Assembly: GCA_964618975.1 (NCBI GenBank)
Contig: CAZUDI010000016.1
Location: forward strand, 1-64,000
Reading direction: 5' to 3'
Length of the DNA: 64,000 nucleotides
From: CAZUDI01 sp964618975
GTDB taxonomy: Bacteria > Desulfobacterota > Desulfomonilia > UBA1062
Shown here: in pieces, positions 1 through 7,984 of the stretch
Position numbering within the stretch: the stretch's first letter is position 1
Layout: each line of letters begins with the position of its first letter
Notes under the pieces: model-generated
The model's database searches: none
Seen by the model: only the letters and a program-made list of their open reading frames with translations
Told to the model about the DNA's origin: nothing
Translations under genes and position numbers: made by a program

Positions 1-642
1 GTCCCCGATATAGACCGGCAGCGTGCCCTCCGGCAGGCCGCGCAGCAGCTCCCCGAGCACGTCCCCCTTGGTGCGGCCCACAGCGCGCAGCTCGACCCCG
101 CCGTTGAACTCCAGGCATTCCAGCCGGTAGTCCGCGGCAAGGCCGCCCCAGGCAGCCGTCGCCGCCTGCTCCCAGGCGCGGGCCTTCTCCTGCGGCAGGC
201 CCCGGGTATGCAGGGCGATGCTGGCCACCTTGATCTCGCAGCGCTCGGAAAAGCCCCCTTCCCCGGCCAGATCCTCGGCGCGGATGAGCCCTGCATCCTG
301 CCGGGGGGTGGGATGCATGATCTTCAGGGGGCCTGTGGGGGGCAGGATCTCGTACCCGTGGCTGCCGCTGAGCCAGATCCCCTCGGGGCCGCCCAGGAGG
401 GCCACGATCTCGCTGACCGGCCGCCCCGAAAGGATGGCCACCGTGGTATGCCCGGACCGGCTCAGGCGCACGAGCAGCTCTGGGATGCCGGCCAGGGGCA
501 CGGCCTGGGCGGGGTCGGGGTGGAACTCGGCCAGGGTGCCGTCGTAGTCCAGCCCCAGCAGGCGGTGCGGGGCCCGGCGGACCCGCTGCCAGAGCGGTGC
601 GGGGTCTTCTCCTTCCCTGAGGTGCAGGGCGGGTGAGATCAT
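1..642 (-). CDS. otsB: Trehalose-6-phosphate phosphatase, partial (3' end outside window)
   Basis: HAD-superfamily phosphatase expected to release trehalose from trehalose 6-phosphate in the cytoplasm. Translating the minus strand from the ATG at 642 gives an open frame of 214 codons to the window edge. It carries the HAD nucleophile motif LDYDGTLAEF (about residues 30-39), the second motif ILSGRP, the OtsB-type GSHGYE stretch, and near the edge a TKGD segment and YIGD, which match the lysine and magnesium motifs. The start overlaps the treT stop as ATGA, so the two are translationally coupled. The C-terminal part is not visible, so completeness cannot be judged. Confidence 0.9.
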   Translation of the reverse strand, partial: MISPALHLREGEDPAPLWQRVRRAPHRLLGLDYDGTLAEFHPDPAQAVPLAGIPELLVRLSRSGHTTVAILSGRPVSEIVALLGGPEGIWLSGSHGYEILPPTGPLKIMHPTPRQDAGLIRAEDLAGEGGFSERCEIKVASIALHTRGLPQEKARAWEQAATAAWGGLAADYRLECLEFNGGVELRAVGRTKGDVLGELLRGLPEGTLPVYIGD

Positions 643-1877
643 CGGGCCTCGATCCTCTCCTGATTGCCGGACCTGAGCGCCGTCATGAGGGTCAGGTACT
701 CCCGCAGGTGGCGGGTGATGAGGAAGTGGTCGCGCACGAACTGCTGGGCCTTGTAGCCCATCTCCTCCAGGAGCTCGCGCCGCTTGAGGAGGTAGCGGAT
801 CCGGAGCGCCGCGCCCTCGGGGGTGGTGACGAGAAAACCGGTGTGGTGGTTGATGACCTGCAGCCGGATGCCCCCCGCGTCGCCCCCGATGACGGGCTTG
901 CCCTTCCACATGGCCTCGGTGACCGTCAGCCCGAAGCCCTCGCGGGTGGACTTCTGGATGACGATGTCGGCGATGCGCTGCAGGGCGTTGATCTCGCGAT
1001 GGGCATCCGGGGGTAGAAGCAGGACATGGATGTCGGGGTCGTCCCGGGCGTTCAGCTGCACCTCGTCGAGCACCTCCTGCCCCTCGGGGTCGTCCGTGGC
1101 CCCGCCCCCGGCCAGGACCAGCTGCAGGGGGATGACCCCCCGCACCAGACGGTAGGCCCGGATAACGCCCAGGGGGTCCTTGAAGCGGTCGAAGCGCGAG
1201 ATCTGGGCCACGATCGGGCGGGAGGGGTCCAGATTCCAGCGGGTATAAACCCTATCGAGCTCGGCGGCCTCCAGGGGGATGTTCTTCGCGCTCAGGGGGT
1301 CGATGCTGGGGGGAATGAGGTAGAGCGGCTGGGGCAGCAGCTGGGTGAAGGTGGCCAGCGACCAGATGCTGGCATCGTACTTGAGGACATGTCCGCGCAG
1401 ATATTTCCAGACGGTGCGATAGGGGTGGCTGACATCGATGTGACAGCGCCAGACCCAGCGCCCCTTGCGCTGGTCCATGAATGACACCACCGCCGCGGGC
1501 TGCGGGTCGTGCACAAACACAAAATCGGCATCTTTCAGCACCTCCTGCAGCCGCTGCGCGGTCTCGCGGTTGGTGGCCTCGAAGCCCTCCAGCAGCGAGG
1601 AGGGTATCTCGATACGGTTGCCCTGGAGGGCGTTGTGCATCATCTTGGTGCACTGATAGAATCCCGCGGCCCCTGTGATGGTCTCCCAGCGCACCGTGAG
1701 CCCGAGCTCGTCCGTCAGCGGCACCAGCCGCGCCAGGATCTCGGCCACCCCGCCCCCCTCGCGGGTGGAATTGAGGTGCACGACGCTGGCCCCCTGAAGG
1801 GGCTTGCTCAGCTGGCGCAGCTGATCGATCACCTCCGGGCCCACGATGGGGGCATAGTCATCGATGAGCACGCTCAT
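639..1877 (-). CDS. treT: GT4 trehalose synthase (TreT-like glycosyltransferase)
   Basis: 412-residue GT-B glycosyltransferase of family GT4, expected to join a nucleotide-sugar glucose to a second glucose unit to form the alpha,alpha-1,1 bond of trehalose. Visible motifs: HLNSTREGGGVAEIL near the N-terminus (acceptor-side glycine-rich loop), FVHDPQPA, QISRFDRFKDP at the start of the second domain, and KSTREGFGLTVTEAMWKGKPVIGG, the nucleotide-sugar site. I chose the ATG at 1877 because it overlaps the upstream stop as ATGA and gives the normal family N-terminus; the frame extends 47 codons further upstream without family similarity. Direct coupling to otsB makes it possible that glucose 6-phosphate, not glucose, is the acceptor. 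That is inference. Confidence 0.88.
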   Translation of the reverse strand: MSVLIDDYAPIVGPEVIDQLRQLSKPLQGASVVHLNSTREGGGVAEILARLVPLTDELGLTVRWETITGAAGFYQCTKMMHNALQGNRIEIPSSLLEGFEATNRETAQRLQEVLKDADFVFVHDPQPAAVVSFMDQRKGRWVWRCHIDVSHPYRTVWKYLRGHVLKYDASIWSLATFTQLLPQPLYLIPPSIDPLSAKNIPLEAAELDRVYTRWNLDPSRPIVAQISRFDRFKDPLGVIRAYRLVRGVIPLQLVLAGGGATDDPEGQEVLDEVQLNARDDPDIHVLLLPPDAHREINALQRIADIVIQKSTREGFGLTVTEAMWKGKPVIGGDAGGIRLQVINHHTGFLVTTPEGAALRIRYLLKRRELLEEMGYKAQQFVRDHFLITRHLREYLTLMTALRSGNQERIEAR

Positions 1878-2536
1878 GCGCTCGCCTCCATGAGAGAAAT
1901 GTCGCGCACCGCTGTCTTGAGCTCCTCCCGGAGCTCGGAGAGGGTGACGAAGTAAGGGTCGATCTCCGTGAGGGCCTGGACGATGGGGGCATAGGACGCG
2001 CCCCACCCCATCAGCCACTGGCTGAAATCGTTGGTCCCTGAAGGGGTGCGGCGCCTGGCGTCGATGAAATGGTAGAAAACGCTGCCCAGGCTCAGGTGGG
2101 GGATCACCTCGGGGAGCTCGCGCGGGGAGGCGATCTCCAGGGTGGTGTCGAAGATCACGATCTGGGAGCGGATGAAGTGGAACTGGTGCCCGCTACGGGC
2201 CCAGGGGACCATCTCGCTCTCTTCCAGCCGCTCCTCGACCACCTCGATCACCTCGCGCCGGAGGTCTTCGATCTCGGGATAGACCGTGGGATCGATGATG
2301 GCCAGGCGCTCGGCCAGGCGCGTGTCGTGCAGGGCGTGTGAGGACCAGGCCGCGAAATCGTTCTGAAACTCGGGGTCGTCGAAGCGCGGCCGCAGGAGCC
2401 CCCCCCAGAAGTGGTAGTAGATGCAGCTCGGTGCGGTGGTCACCAGGCGGTCCCTGAGCTCACGCAGATTCTGGGCCTGCTCGCCCGTGGCGATGGCGAT
2501 CAGGGCGCAGTCCATAACCTGGAACGGCTCCGACAT
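1874..2536 (-). CDS. DUF5752-type protein of the trehalose operon
   Basis: 220-residue soluble protein that I recognise as the DUF5752 type, a family of unknown biochemical role often found next to TreT-like trehalose synthases. Two similar segments can be seen: one around YYHFWGGLLRPRFDDPEFQNDFAAW and one around FYHFIDARRRTPSGTNDFSQWL, which suggests an internal duplication. The ATG at 2536 follows a G-rich Shine-Dalgarno stretch, and the frame upstream of it has no family-like sequence. It is the first gene of a three-gene unit with 4-base overlaps at both junctions. A role in regulating or scaffolding trehalose synthesis is plausible but unproven. Confidence 0.75.
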   Translation of the reverse strand: MSEPFQVMDCALIAIATGEQAQNLRELRDRLVTTAPSCIYYHFWGGLLRPRFDDPEFQNDFAAWSSHALHDTRLAERLAIIDPTVYPEIEDLRREVIEVVEERLEESEMVPWARSGHQFHFIRSQIVIFDTTLEIASPRELPEVIPHLSLGSVFYHFIDARRRTPSGTNDFSQWLMGWGASYAPIVQALTEIDPYFVTLSELREELKTAVRDISLMEASA

Positions 2537-2634
2537 CGATCCCCCCTTTTTAGTTTCTGGGTGCGGGATCTCGAGGTGGCGAGGTTGCGGGTCTTTTCCC
2601 GAACATGAGGGCCTACCCATACCCTCTGCTATAC

Positions 2635-2662
2635 ATGATAATCCATCGGCGCCTTAAGGCAA
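2635..2662 (-). promoter_or_regulatory. Putative sigma-70 promoter of the trehalose operon
   Basis: On the minus strand, TTGCCT (2657-2662) and TATCAT (2635-2640) are separated by 16 bases. The inferred start lies near 2628, giving a leader of about 90 bases to the DUF5752 start codon. Confidence 0.4.
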
Positions 2663-2853
2663 GTCATCGCCTTCAGAGCGATATTTTCCGCCATAGCCCG
2701 TAGCCCGGTGTCCCCCCCCCGCCTGCCGTCGAACGCCCCCCGGGGCACACAGGCGACGTCTGCAGCACCCCGGTCAGGGTTCCGTGGCGGAAGAGTATTG
2801 ACTTGTCGCGCGACGGAGGTACTATTTAGCCTTCAGTTGGACTGCGTGACATG

Positions 2854-2935
2854 CCCTTTATCGCCCTGGGTCGAATTCCCGACTGCTTGGGGGGCAAATG
2901 TGGTTGAGAACCTGCCCTGGGGTGCATACCCATGA
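2854..2935 (-). repeat. Dispersed intergenic repeat, copy 1
   Basis: Read on the minus strand it begins ATGGGTATGCACCCCAGGG and ends GGGAATTCGACCC...GGCGATAAAG, matching the copies at 33887 and 37851 at both ends. The central hairpin half AAGCAG is present, but its partner arm is degraded. Confidence 0.8.
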
Positions 2936-3181
2936 CTGTTTCACGACCCTTTATGCGGGCGATGCATACTCGCATGCTTGCATGCTTGTGAGAGGAGGCT
3001 GGCTCGGGGTTAAACGCACAGCGCCCCCCGGAGGGGAAGAGCGGGGGAGGGACCGCGCTCCCGGGCCTGCATGGCGTAGAGGCGGACCGGCGAGGATGAC
3101 ACAAATGCGGCTTGGGCGTATGCCGGTCTTGGGTGGCAGGGTGCTTAAGGCAACGCAAAGGAAAAATTCAAGGAGGAACTT

Positions 3182-3490
3182 ATGCAAAGGATCGATTTGA
3201 AGGTCATGGGGCTTTTCTTTCTGGCAGCCTTCATTCTGGGGATCGCCTCACTGGGATACGGCTATGAAGCCAAGACCCAGCTGAACATCAACACGGCCAC
3301 GATCGAAGAACTCAATGAGGTGCCCGGGATCGACATGGACCTGGCGCAGAACATCGTGTCGTACAGGGACGCTAACGGCCCGTTTTCCGCTGTCGACGAC
3401 CTGCTGAAGGTCAAGGGGATGGATGAGAAGAGGCTCGAGGAAGTCAGGATGCACCTGAGCGTCGCTACGCAACCCACCCTGGAATGGTGA
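3182..3490 (+). CDS. ComEA-like helix-hairpin-helix protein, exported
   Basis: 102 residues. An N-terminal hydrophobic segment (about residues 8-27) acts as signal peptide or anchor. It is followed by a single ComEA-type double HhH domain with the signature LNINTATIEELNEVPGID and VSYRDANGPFSAVDDLLKVKGM, which binds DNA without sequence specificity. In competent bacteria ComEA pulls incoming DNA through the periplasm, but many non-competent proteobacteria carry such short versions, so the role here is open. The start at 3182 follows AAGGAGGAACTT. No competence genes are adjacent. Confidence 0.85.
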   Translation: MQRIDLKVMGLFFLAAFILGIASLGYGYEAKTQLNINTATIEELNEVPGIDMDLAQNIVSYRDANGPFSAVDDLLKVKGMDEKRLEEVRMHLSVATQPTLEW

Positions 3491-3636
3491 GGCAGATTTC
3501 CTCTTATCCTTCACGGGGGCTCGCCCGCAAAGATGAAACCGAGAGGGCATCCCCTCTTCCCCCTGCCGCCAGGCAGGAGGCCCTCTTCCTGAAGCACCGC
3601 GAACGAGGGTGAGCCCCTGTGTTTCTCTACATCCCT
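3491..3636. terminator. Convergent intergenic space with GC hairpins
   Basis: Lies between the convergent ComEA-like gene and the binding-protein gene. It contains small inverted repeats such as CCTGCC-GCCA-GGCAGG near 3570-3585. A bidirectional terminator is likely by position, but there is no T-tract. Confidence 0.3.
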
Positions 3637-4686
3637 CTATTCCTGCTCCAGCCTGCCGCCCAGGGCGCTGAAGGAGTGTCCCAGGTGCCGGGTGTAAAAC
3701 CCATCGGCAATGGCAGTGAGCTTCACGTCACGGAACCTCTCCGGATAGAGCGTCTTGGCAGACCAGACCACCCCCAGCACGCAGTGGGGGGCCGGGAAAT
3801 CCCACCAACCGATGTTCGAGGGAAAGGCATGGACCTCTCCCTCGCGGACCGCCTTCACCATGCCGAACTGGGAATTGTCGAAGACCTCGCCCTTCTGATA
3901 GCGATTCCAGCTCGATCCCAGAAAGATCACATCCGGATTCCATAGCGCCACCTGCTCGGGAGAGACATCGCACCAGAAGCCCTTGAGATGCTCCGCCACA
4001 TTCCTCCCCCCGGCCAGCTCAAGGATCTCATTCTGGAGCATCTCGCCCGTGGCGGCGGTATAAACGCTCTTGGGACCGGAAAACAGCACGCGGGGGCGCC
4101 TCTCGGGCGGGATATCCGCGACGCGCGCCTGGACCAGGTCCAGCAGGTCCCGGCAGTCCTCGATGTAGCTCTCGGCCTGTTCCTGGCAGTCGAGGACTTC
4201 TCCTACGAGCCTGACGGCCTCAAAGCTCTCCTGCATGGTCTCCCCTTTGAGCGCTATCACGCTGATCCCCACCCGTTCCAGGGCATCGATGGCCGAGCGC
4301 TCAAAGGAGGCATAGACGAACACCAGCTGGGCACCCAGTACCACCAGTTCCTCCACACTCAGATCGTTGCCCTCCGTGGGACTGGGCAGGGCCGCAAAAA
4401 CGGGGTCCACCGCGGCCATGGCCGCGGCATCCCTGCCGTAGAGCCCCTGCTGCACCAGCTTGTCCTCCTGGCCAAGGGCAAAGACGATGCGCCCCCCGAA
4501 GTGGTGCAGGGTCGCAATGCGCTCCAGGGGCTGTGGGAGTGTTACCCAGCGCCCCAGCTGGTCTCTGACGGCCGTCACCGGTTCACCCGCCCCGGCCGGG
4601 GAATCAAGGCCCGTTCCCCAGAGGGCCACGGCGCACAGGATCAGGGCTCCGGCCACGTACATGCGGTAATGATGCCATATCTTCAT
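3637..4686 (-). CDS. Periplasmic iron-chelate/cobalamin-type substrate-binding protein
   Basis: 349-residue ABC-transporter binding protein of the BtuF/FepB/TroA-like type (PF01497). Residues 9-28 form a signal peptide with a hydrophobic core. Next come VRDQLGRWVTLPQPLERIATLHH, the typical start of the domain, and VDPVFAALPSPTEGNDLSVEELVVLGAQLVFVY, where these proteins show the GxxxxPNxE region. The start at 4686 follows a GGGGGATGAC stretch. No permease or ATPase gene is adjacent, so it is an orphan and probably works with a transporter encoded elsewhere. The ligand (siderophore, heme, B12 or a tungstate/molybdate complex) cannot be named from sequence. Confidence 0.8.
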   Translation of the reverse strand: MKIWHHYRMYVAGALILCAVALWGTGLDSPAGAGEPVTAVRDQLGRWVTLPQPLERIATLHHFGGRIVFALGQEDKLVQQGLYGRDAAAMAAVDPVFAALPSPTEGNDLSVEELVVLGAQLVFVYASFERSAIDALERVGISVIALKGETMQESFEAVRLVGEVLDCQEQAESYIEDCRDLLDLVQARVADIPPERRPRVLFSGPKSVYTAATGEMLQNEILELAGGRNVAEHLKGFWCDVSPEQVALWNPDVIFLGSSWNRYQKGEVFDNSQFGMVKAVREGEVHAFPSNIGWWDFPAPHCVLGVVWSAKTLYPERFRDVKLTAIADGFYTRHLGHSFSALGGRLEQE

Positions 4687-4759
4687 GCTGTCATCCCCCT
4701 CATGTGGTTGCGATAGCCTGTCGCGACCTCCCCCCGTATGTCCCTTCATATCATATTTT

Positions 4760-4775
4760 ATGTTATTTATAACAT
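4760..4775. promoter_or_regulatory. AT-rich inverted repeat upstream of the binding protein
   Basis: ATGTTAT-TT-ATAACAT, a 7-bp perfect inverted repeat in an unusually AT-rich pocket (about 4745-4795), lies 74 bases before the start codon of the binding-protein gene. It is a good operator candidate for a metal-responsive regulator, though it does not match the classic Fur or NikR consensus. Confidence 0.45.
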
Positions 4776-4888
4776 ATTTTTTATCATTCCCCTCCCCTGC
4801 CCCTTTGAGGCACGGTCTCGCTGCACGTGGGCGAGGATCCGGGAGGGCTCCGGGCCCAGGTTCGGGGCGCCCGCCGGGGCGCGGGGGA

Positions 4889-4974
4889 ATCAGGGGTATG
4901 AACCCCGGGGCGAGCCCAAGGCCCCCCTGTGCCGCTGTAAGCAGCGGTGAATGAGACCCGTAGCGATTCAAAAC
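4889..4974 (+). repeat. Dispersed intergenic repeat, copy 2
   Basis: Begins ATCAGGGGTATGAACCCCGG. It has the central hairpin CCGCTG-TAAG-CAGCGG at about 4932-4947 and ends near TAGCGATTCAAAAC. The 3' consensus GGGAATTCGACCC is partly changed to GTGAATGAGACCC. Confidence 0.8.
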
Positions 4975-5081
4975 AGGACAAACGGCCGCGCACCTCCGGC
5001 AGGGCGGCATCCGCGCTTGCAAGCGTGCTCCCTGGAGCTCTCACCGACCGCCGCGGGGCTCACCCCGGCATCATGACGCGC

Positions 5082-5738
5082 TCAGTACCGCCACCCCAGC
5101 AGGCCCAGACCGACCAGATTGGCCACCAGGGGAATGAGCCAGAGGATACTGACGGCGATGATCCTGCTGCGGTGCCGTGTCAGACCGATGACCATAAGGG
5201 CGGCCACGTAGAAGTGGAAGTAGCCGAAAAGGAAGATGAGCCACACCCCGCCGAACGAGAGGTTCCAGAAGGGATACTCCCAGACGAGGTGTCCGCCCAG
5301 GTTGAGCAGGCACTCCACGAAGACACAGAAGACCGCGTACCCGATGGCCCAGAACCAGCGGTTGGGCAACCCCAGGACCTTTGCGTGGCGGTCGGCAGGC
5401 AGGGTGTTGTAGAAGATGACGCCGCTGATGGCGAACATGAACATGATCTCGATGTTCCAGCCCACCATGGTGCGCAGCGCGGTGGGTCCCGGCGTGGTCC
5501 AGAAGGCCGCGTGCTGGGTGTAATGGAGCACCCACCCGTTCCAGGTCTCGTTGATGAAGTCCATGCCGAAGATGGTCAGCCCGGCATAGATGGCGTTCCA
5601 GTCGCCGCTTGCGCGGGCCTTCTGGACCTCGTTCATGTAGACATAGAGCACGAGCGCCAGCAGCGGGATGACATACCACTCGATCATGGTCAGATCGCGC
5701 AGTCCGTCGAGGGCCTGGATTGTCGCTTCGGTATACAT
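5082..5738 (-). CDS. Multi-pass membrane protein of unknown family
   Basis: 218 residues, very hydrophobic and rich in Trp, Phe and Tyr, with about five to seven membrane segments. Hydrophobic blocks start near residue 17 (IEWYVIPLLALVLYVYMN), around residues 90-105 (IEIMFMFAISGVIFYN), 115-140, 150-170 and at the C-terminus. Conserved-looking polar positions inside or next to the helices include NETWNGW, HYTQH and HLVWEYPFWN. The start at 5738 follows AGGAGGGAAGCC; the frame upstream runs through a dispersed repeat and is not used. I do not recognise the family. It lies alone between the binding-protein gene and an acyl-CoA ligase. Confidence 0.75.
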   Translation of the reverse strand: MYTEATIQALDGLRDLTMIEWYVIPLLALVLYVYMNEVQKARASGDWNAIYAGLTIFGMDFINETWNGWVLHYTQHAAFWTTPGPTALRTMVGWNIEIMFMFAISGVIFYNTLPADRHAKVLGLPNRWFWAIGYAVFCVFVECLLNLGGHLVWEYPFWNLSFGGVWLIFLFGYFHFYVAALMVIGLTRHRSRIIAVSILWLIPLVANLVGLGLLGWRY

Positions 5739-5762
5739 GGCTTCCCTCCTGTCATAAGAATC

Positions 5763-5840
5763 ATCAGGGGCATGCATTCCCCGGGGGTTCGTCCGGGCAC
5801 CGCCAGGGGCTAGGGAATTCAACCCCGACTGATCATATTA
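5763..5840 (+). repeat. Dispersed intergenic repeat, copy 3 (diverged)
   Basis: ATCAGGGGCATGCATTCCCC at the left and TAGGGAATTCAACCCC at the right align with the two ends of the other copies. The centre is shorter and the hairpin is not conserved. It sits about 25 bases upstream of the membrane-protein start codon. Confidence 0.6.
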
Positions 5841-5922
5841 ATATCCATACACCGGGATAGGGCCCCCCGGGGCAGGTCCCGGCCCCTCCCTGGCGCCGCC
5901 CGCGGCGGGAGGGACAGACGGC

Positions 5923-7491
5923 TCACCCCTCCCGCGCCAGGGCCTGGGCGTAAACCTCCTTGAGCTTGCGCTTGAGGATCTTGCCCGAGGGGTTCTTGGG
6001 AAGCACGTCGGTGATGATGACCCTCTTGGGGCACTTGAAGCCTGCCAGACGTTCCCTGCAGTAGGCGATCAGCTCCTTTTCGGTGAGGACGGCACCCTTG
6101 CGCAAGACGACCACGGCCACCACGATCTCGATCCATTTCGGGTCGGGCAGCCCGATGACAGCGAGCTCTTCGATGCCCGGATGTCCGTAGAGAACCTCCT
6201 CGACCTCGCGCGAGGCCACGTTCTCTCCCCCGGTCTTGATCATATCCTTCTTGCGGTCCACCACGTACAGATAGCCGTCCTGGTCGAACCTCCCGAGGTC
6301 GCCGCTGTGGAACCAGCCAAAGGCGAAGGCCTCACGCGTCTTTTCCTCGTCGTCCAGATACCCGGTCATGACATGGCCGGAGCGGTGCACGATCTCCCCC
6401 ACCTCACCCGTGGGGACGAAGGCGCCCTGATCGTCCATCAGCCGGGTCTCGACGTTCAGGACGGGCTTGCCGGCCGACCCGGGTTTGAGGAGCTGATCGG
6501 CGGGCTTTAGGATGGTCGCGACCGGCCCCATCTCGGTCTGTCCGTAGTAATTCCAGAGTCTCAACCCATGAAAGGTTACGGAAAGCTGTTTGATGACCTC
6601 CACCGGCATGATGCTGGCCCCGTAGGCCGCCTTCTTCAGGCTGGCGTGGTTATGGTTCCTGAATTCCGGGTGATTGAGGATGCCGATCCACACGGTGGGC
6701 GGGGCGAACATATGGGTGATCTGGTGTCTTTCGATGGCCCTGATCATCTCCAGGGGGTCCGCCCGGTGCATGATGACGTTGGTGGCGCCGATATAGAGGT
6801 AGGGCATCAGGAAGCAGTGGAGCTGGGCACAGTGAAACAGGGGCAGGGCATGCAGGCTCACATCCTCGGTCTCGTACTGGCCGTCGAAAATACAGCTGTG
6901 GTACTGTGACATCAGCGCCCGGTGCGAAAGCATGGCGCCCTTGGGTTTCGATTCCGTGCCGCTGGTGTAGGGGATCTGCACGATGTCTTCGGCGCTGACC
7001 TCCACCTGCGGCTCGTCCAGGGGCATCTCCCGCATCTCTTCGGTCAGGTCGAAAAACCCCTCGGGCACCCCGGCCTCCCCGAGGGGGATGCAGCCCCACC
7101 GCTCAACCCCGGTGAAACGCTCCCGCGCAGAGGCGATGACCGGATAGAGGCCGTCTTCGACGATGAAGATCTTCGAGCCGGAATGCTTGGTGATATAGCC
7201 GATCTCTTCGGCATTGAGCATATAGTTGATCGGGACCTGAATGGCGCCGATCTTGGCCAGCCCCAGCATGCTGATGGGGTAGTAATGCGAGTTGTAGGCG
7301 TAGACCGCCACCCGGTCCCCCTTCCGGATGCCGTAGCCGGCCATGAGGTGCGCGAAACGCCGGGCCTCGCGTTCGAGCTCATAATAGGAGAGCGTGATGT
7401 CCCGAAAGATGATGGCGGTCTTGTCGCCGAACTTGGTTGCGGCCCTGCGGGCCATATCGCCGATCGTGTCGCGGTTGATGATGTTGCCCAC
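5923..7491 (-). CDS. AMP-forming acyl-CoA ligase
   Basis: 522-residue member of the acyl-adenylate-forming (ANL) superfamily that activates a carboxylic acid to its CoA thioester using ATP. Motifs: YTSGTESKPKGAMLSH (the P-loop A3 motif, with Glu in place of the usual second Thr), NYYGQTEMGP (A5), FHSGDLGRFDQDGYLYVVDRKKDMIKTGGENV (A7-A8) and the catalytic lysine near the C-terminus in NPSGKILKRKL. I prefer the GTG at 7491, which follows AAGGGGGGAA; an in-frame ATG at 7506 lacks a ribosome site. The acid substrate is unknown. It stands alone behind a strong promoter. Confidence 0.85.
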   Translation of the reverse strand: MGNIINRDTIGDMARRAATKFGDKTAIIFRDITLSYYELEREARRFAHLMAGYGIRKGDRVAVYAYNSHYYPISMLGLAKIGAIQVPINYMLNAEEIGYITKHSGSKIFIVEDGLYPVIASARERFTGVERWGCIPLGEAGVPEGFFDLTEEMREMPLDEPQVEVSAEDIVQIPYTSGTESKPKGAMLSHRALMSQYHSCIFDGQYETEDVSLHALPLFHCAQLHCFLMPYLYIGATNVIMHRADPLEMIRAIERHQITHMFAPPTVWIGILNHPEFRNHNHASLKKAAYGASIMPVEVIKQLSVTFHGLRLWNYYGQTEMGPVATILKPADQLLKPGSAGKPVLNVETRLMDDQGAFVPTGEVGEIVHRSGHVMTGYLDDEEKTREAFAFGWFHSGDLGRFDQDGYLYVVDRKKDMIKTGGENVASREVEEVLYGHPGIEELAVIGLPDPKWIEIVVAVVVLRKGAVLTEKELIAYCRERLAGFKCPKRVIITDVLPKNPSGKILKRKLKEVYAQALAREG

Positions 7492-7984
7492 ACTTCCCCC
7501 CTTCATGGGCCTGGCGGCCCGGCAGACATCCCCCCTGTGAGACAGGGGCCAAGCATGGCCTGGCGGGTGACACCCTTGCCATTATGCACTATTTTCACCA
7601 GAAATCATGTCATTGAACATCAGATAACGCAGGCGATTATAGCAGGGCGTGCCATAATCGTCAATTTGCGCATGAAACGCCCCCCTGGCCCGGGGTCGCC
7701 TGCCGCCGTCGGCAGACAAGCGGGGCCCCTTCTCTGCCGTCTCGGCCAGGGTGCGGAAAAACCGGTGGCGGGGTCCAGGTGTCAGTCGTGGCCCCGGGGG
7801 GAGAATCTCCCCGAGGTCACCCAGGAGAAATCCCACCTATACAATGCGAGCAAAAATAGGCTATGCTGCCTTCGATGGGCGACAAACCATACCGCAAACC
7901 CCTCAGGATGTATGTTCATTCGAGTCCGGGCGCCATGGAATCGAAGACAACCACACGCCCAGATCACAGGCCGCAGGGAGCAGC
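7492..7984. other. 493-bp divergent intergenic region
   Basis: Separates the acyl-CoA ligase (left) from the PAS-LuxR regulator (right). Apart from the promoter/operator at 7634-7664 no gene or repeat was seen. Open frames upstream of the regulator start at 7985 have atypical composition. Confidence 0.5.
7634..7664 (-). promoter_or_regulatory. Strong sigma-70 promoter with overlapping operator
   Basis: On the minus strand TTGACG (7659-7664), a 17-base spacer and a perfect TATAAT (7636-7641). An inverted repeat CGATTAT-N13-ATAATCG (7634-7660) covers the -10 and the spacer and touches the -35 box, a layout typical of repressor operators. It drives the ligase gene with a leader of about 135 bases. 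Confidence 0.7.

Larger units (their letters stand above)
2537..3181. other. 645-bp divergent intergenic region
   Basis: No credible gene was seen; the short open frames here have no ribosome site or familiar composition. The region holds the trehalose promoter, one copy of the dispersed repeat (2854-2935), and a rightward promoter candidate TTGACT (2798-2803) / TACTAT (2820-2825) whose spacer begins with the perfect palindrome GTCGCGCGAC. Around 2966-2992 the stretch GCATGCTTGCATGCTTG is a short direct repeat. The ribosome site of the ComEA-like gene closes the region. Confidence 0.6.
4687..5081. other. 395-bp intergenic region
   Basis: No gene seen. It contains the AT-rich operator candidate at 4760-4775 and one copy of the dispersed repeat at 4889-4974. 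The remainder is GC-rich with no recognisable signal. I compared it with a cobalamin riboswitch and found no convincing match. Confidence 0.5.

Noticed and set aside
2826..3200. Overlapping open frames upstream of the ComEA-like gene
   Set aside because: They run through a dispersed repeat and have no ribosome site or plausible protein composition.
4861..5040. Possible cobalamin riboswitch upstream of the metal-chelate binding protein
   Set aside because: No B12-box or the expected helices could be laid out; the conserved part of this region is the dispersed repeat, which also occurs next to unrelated genes.
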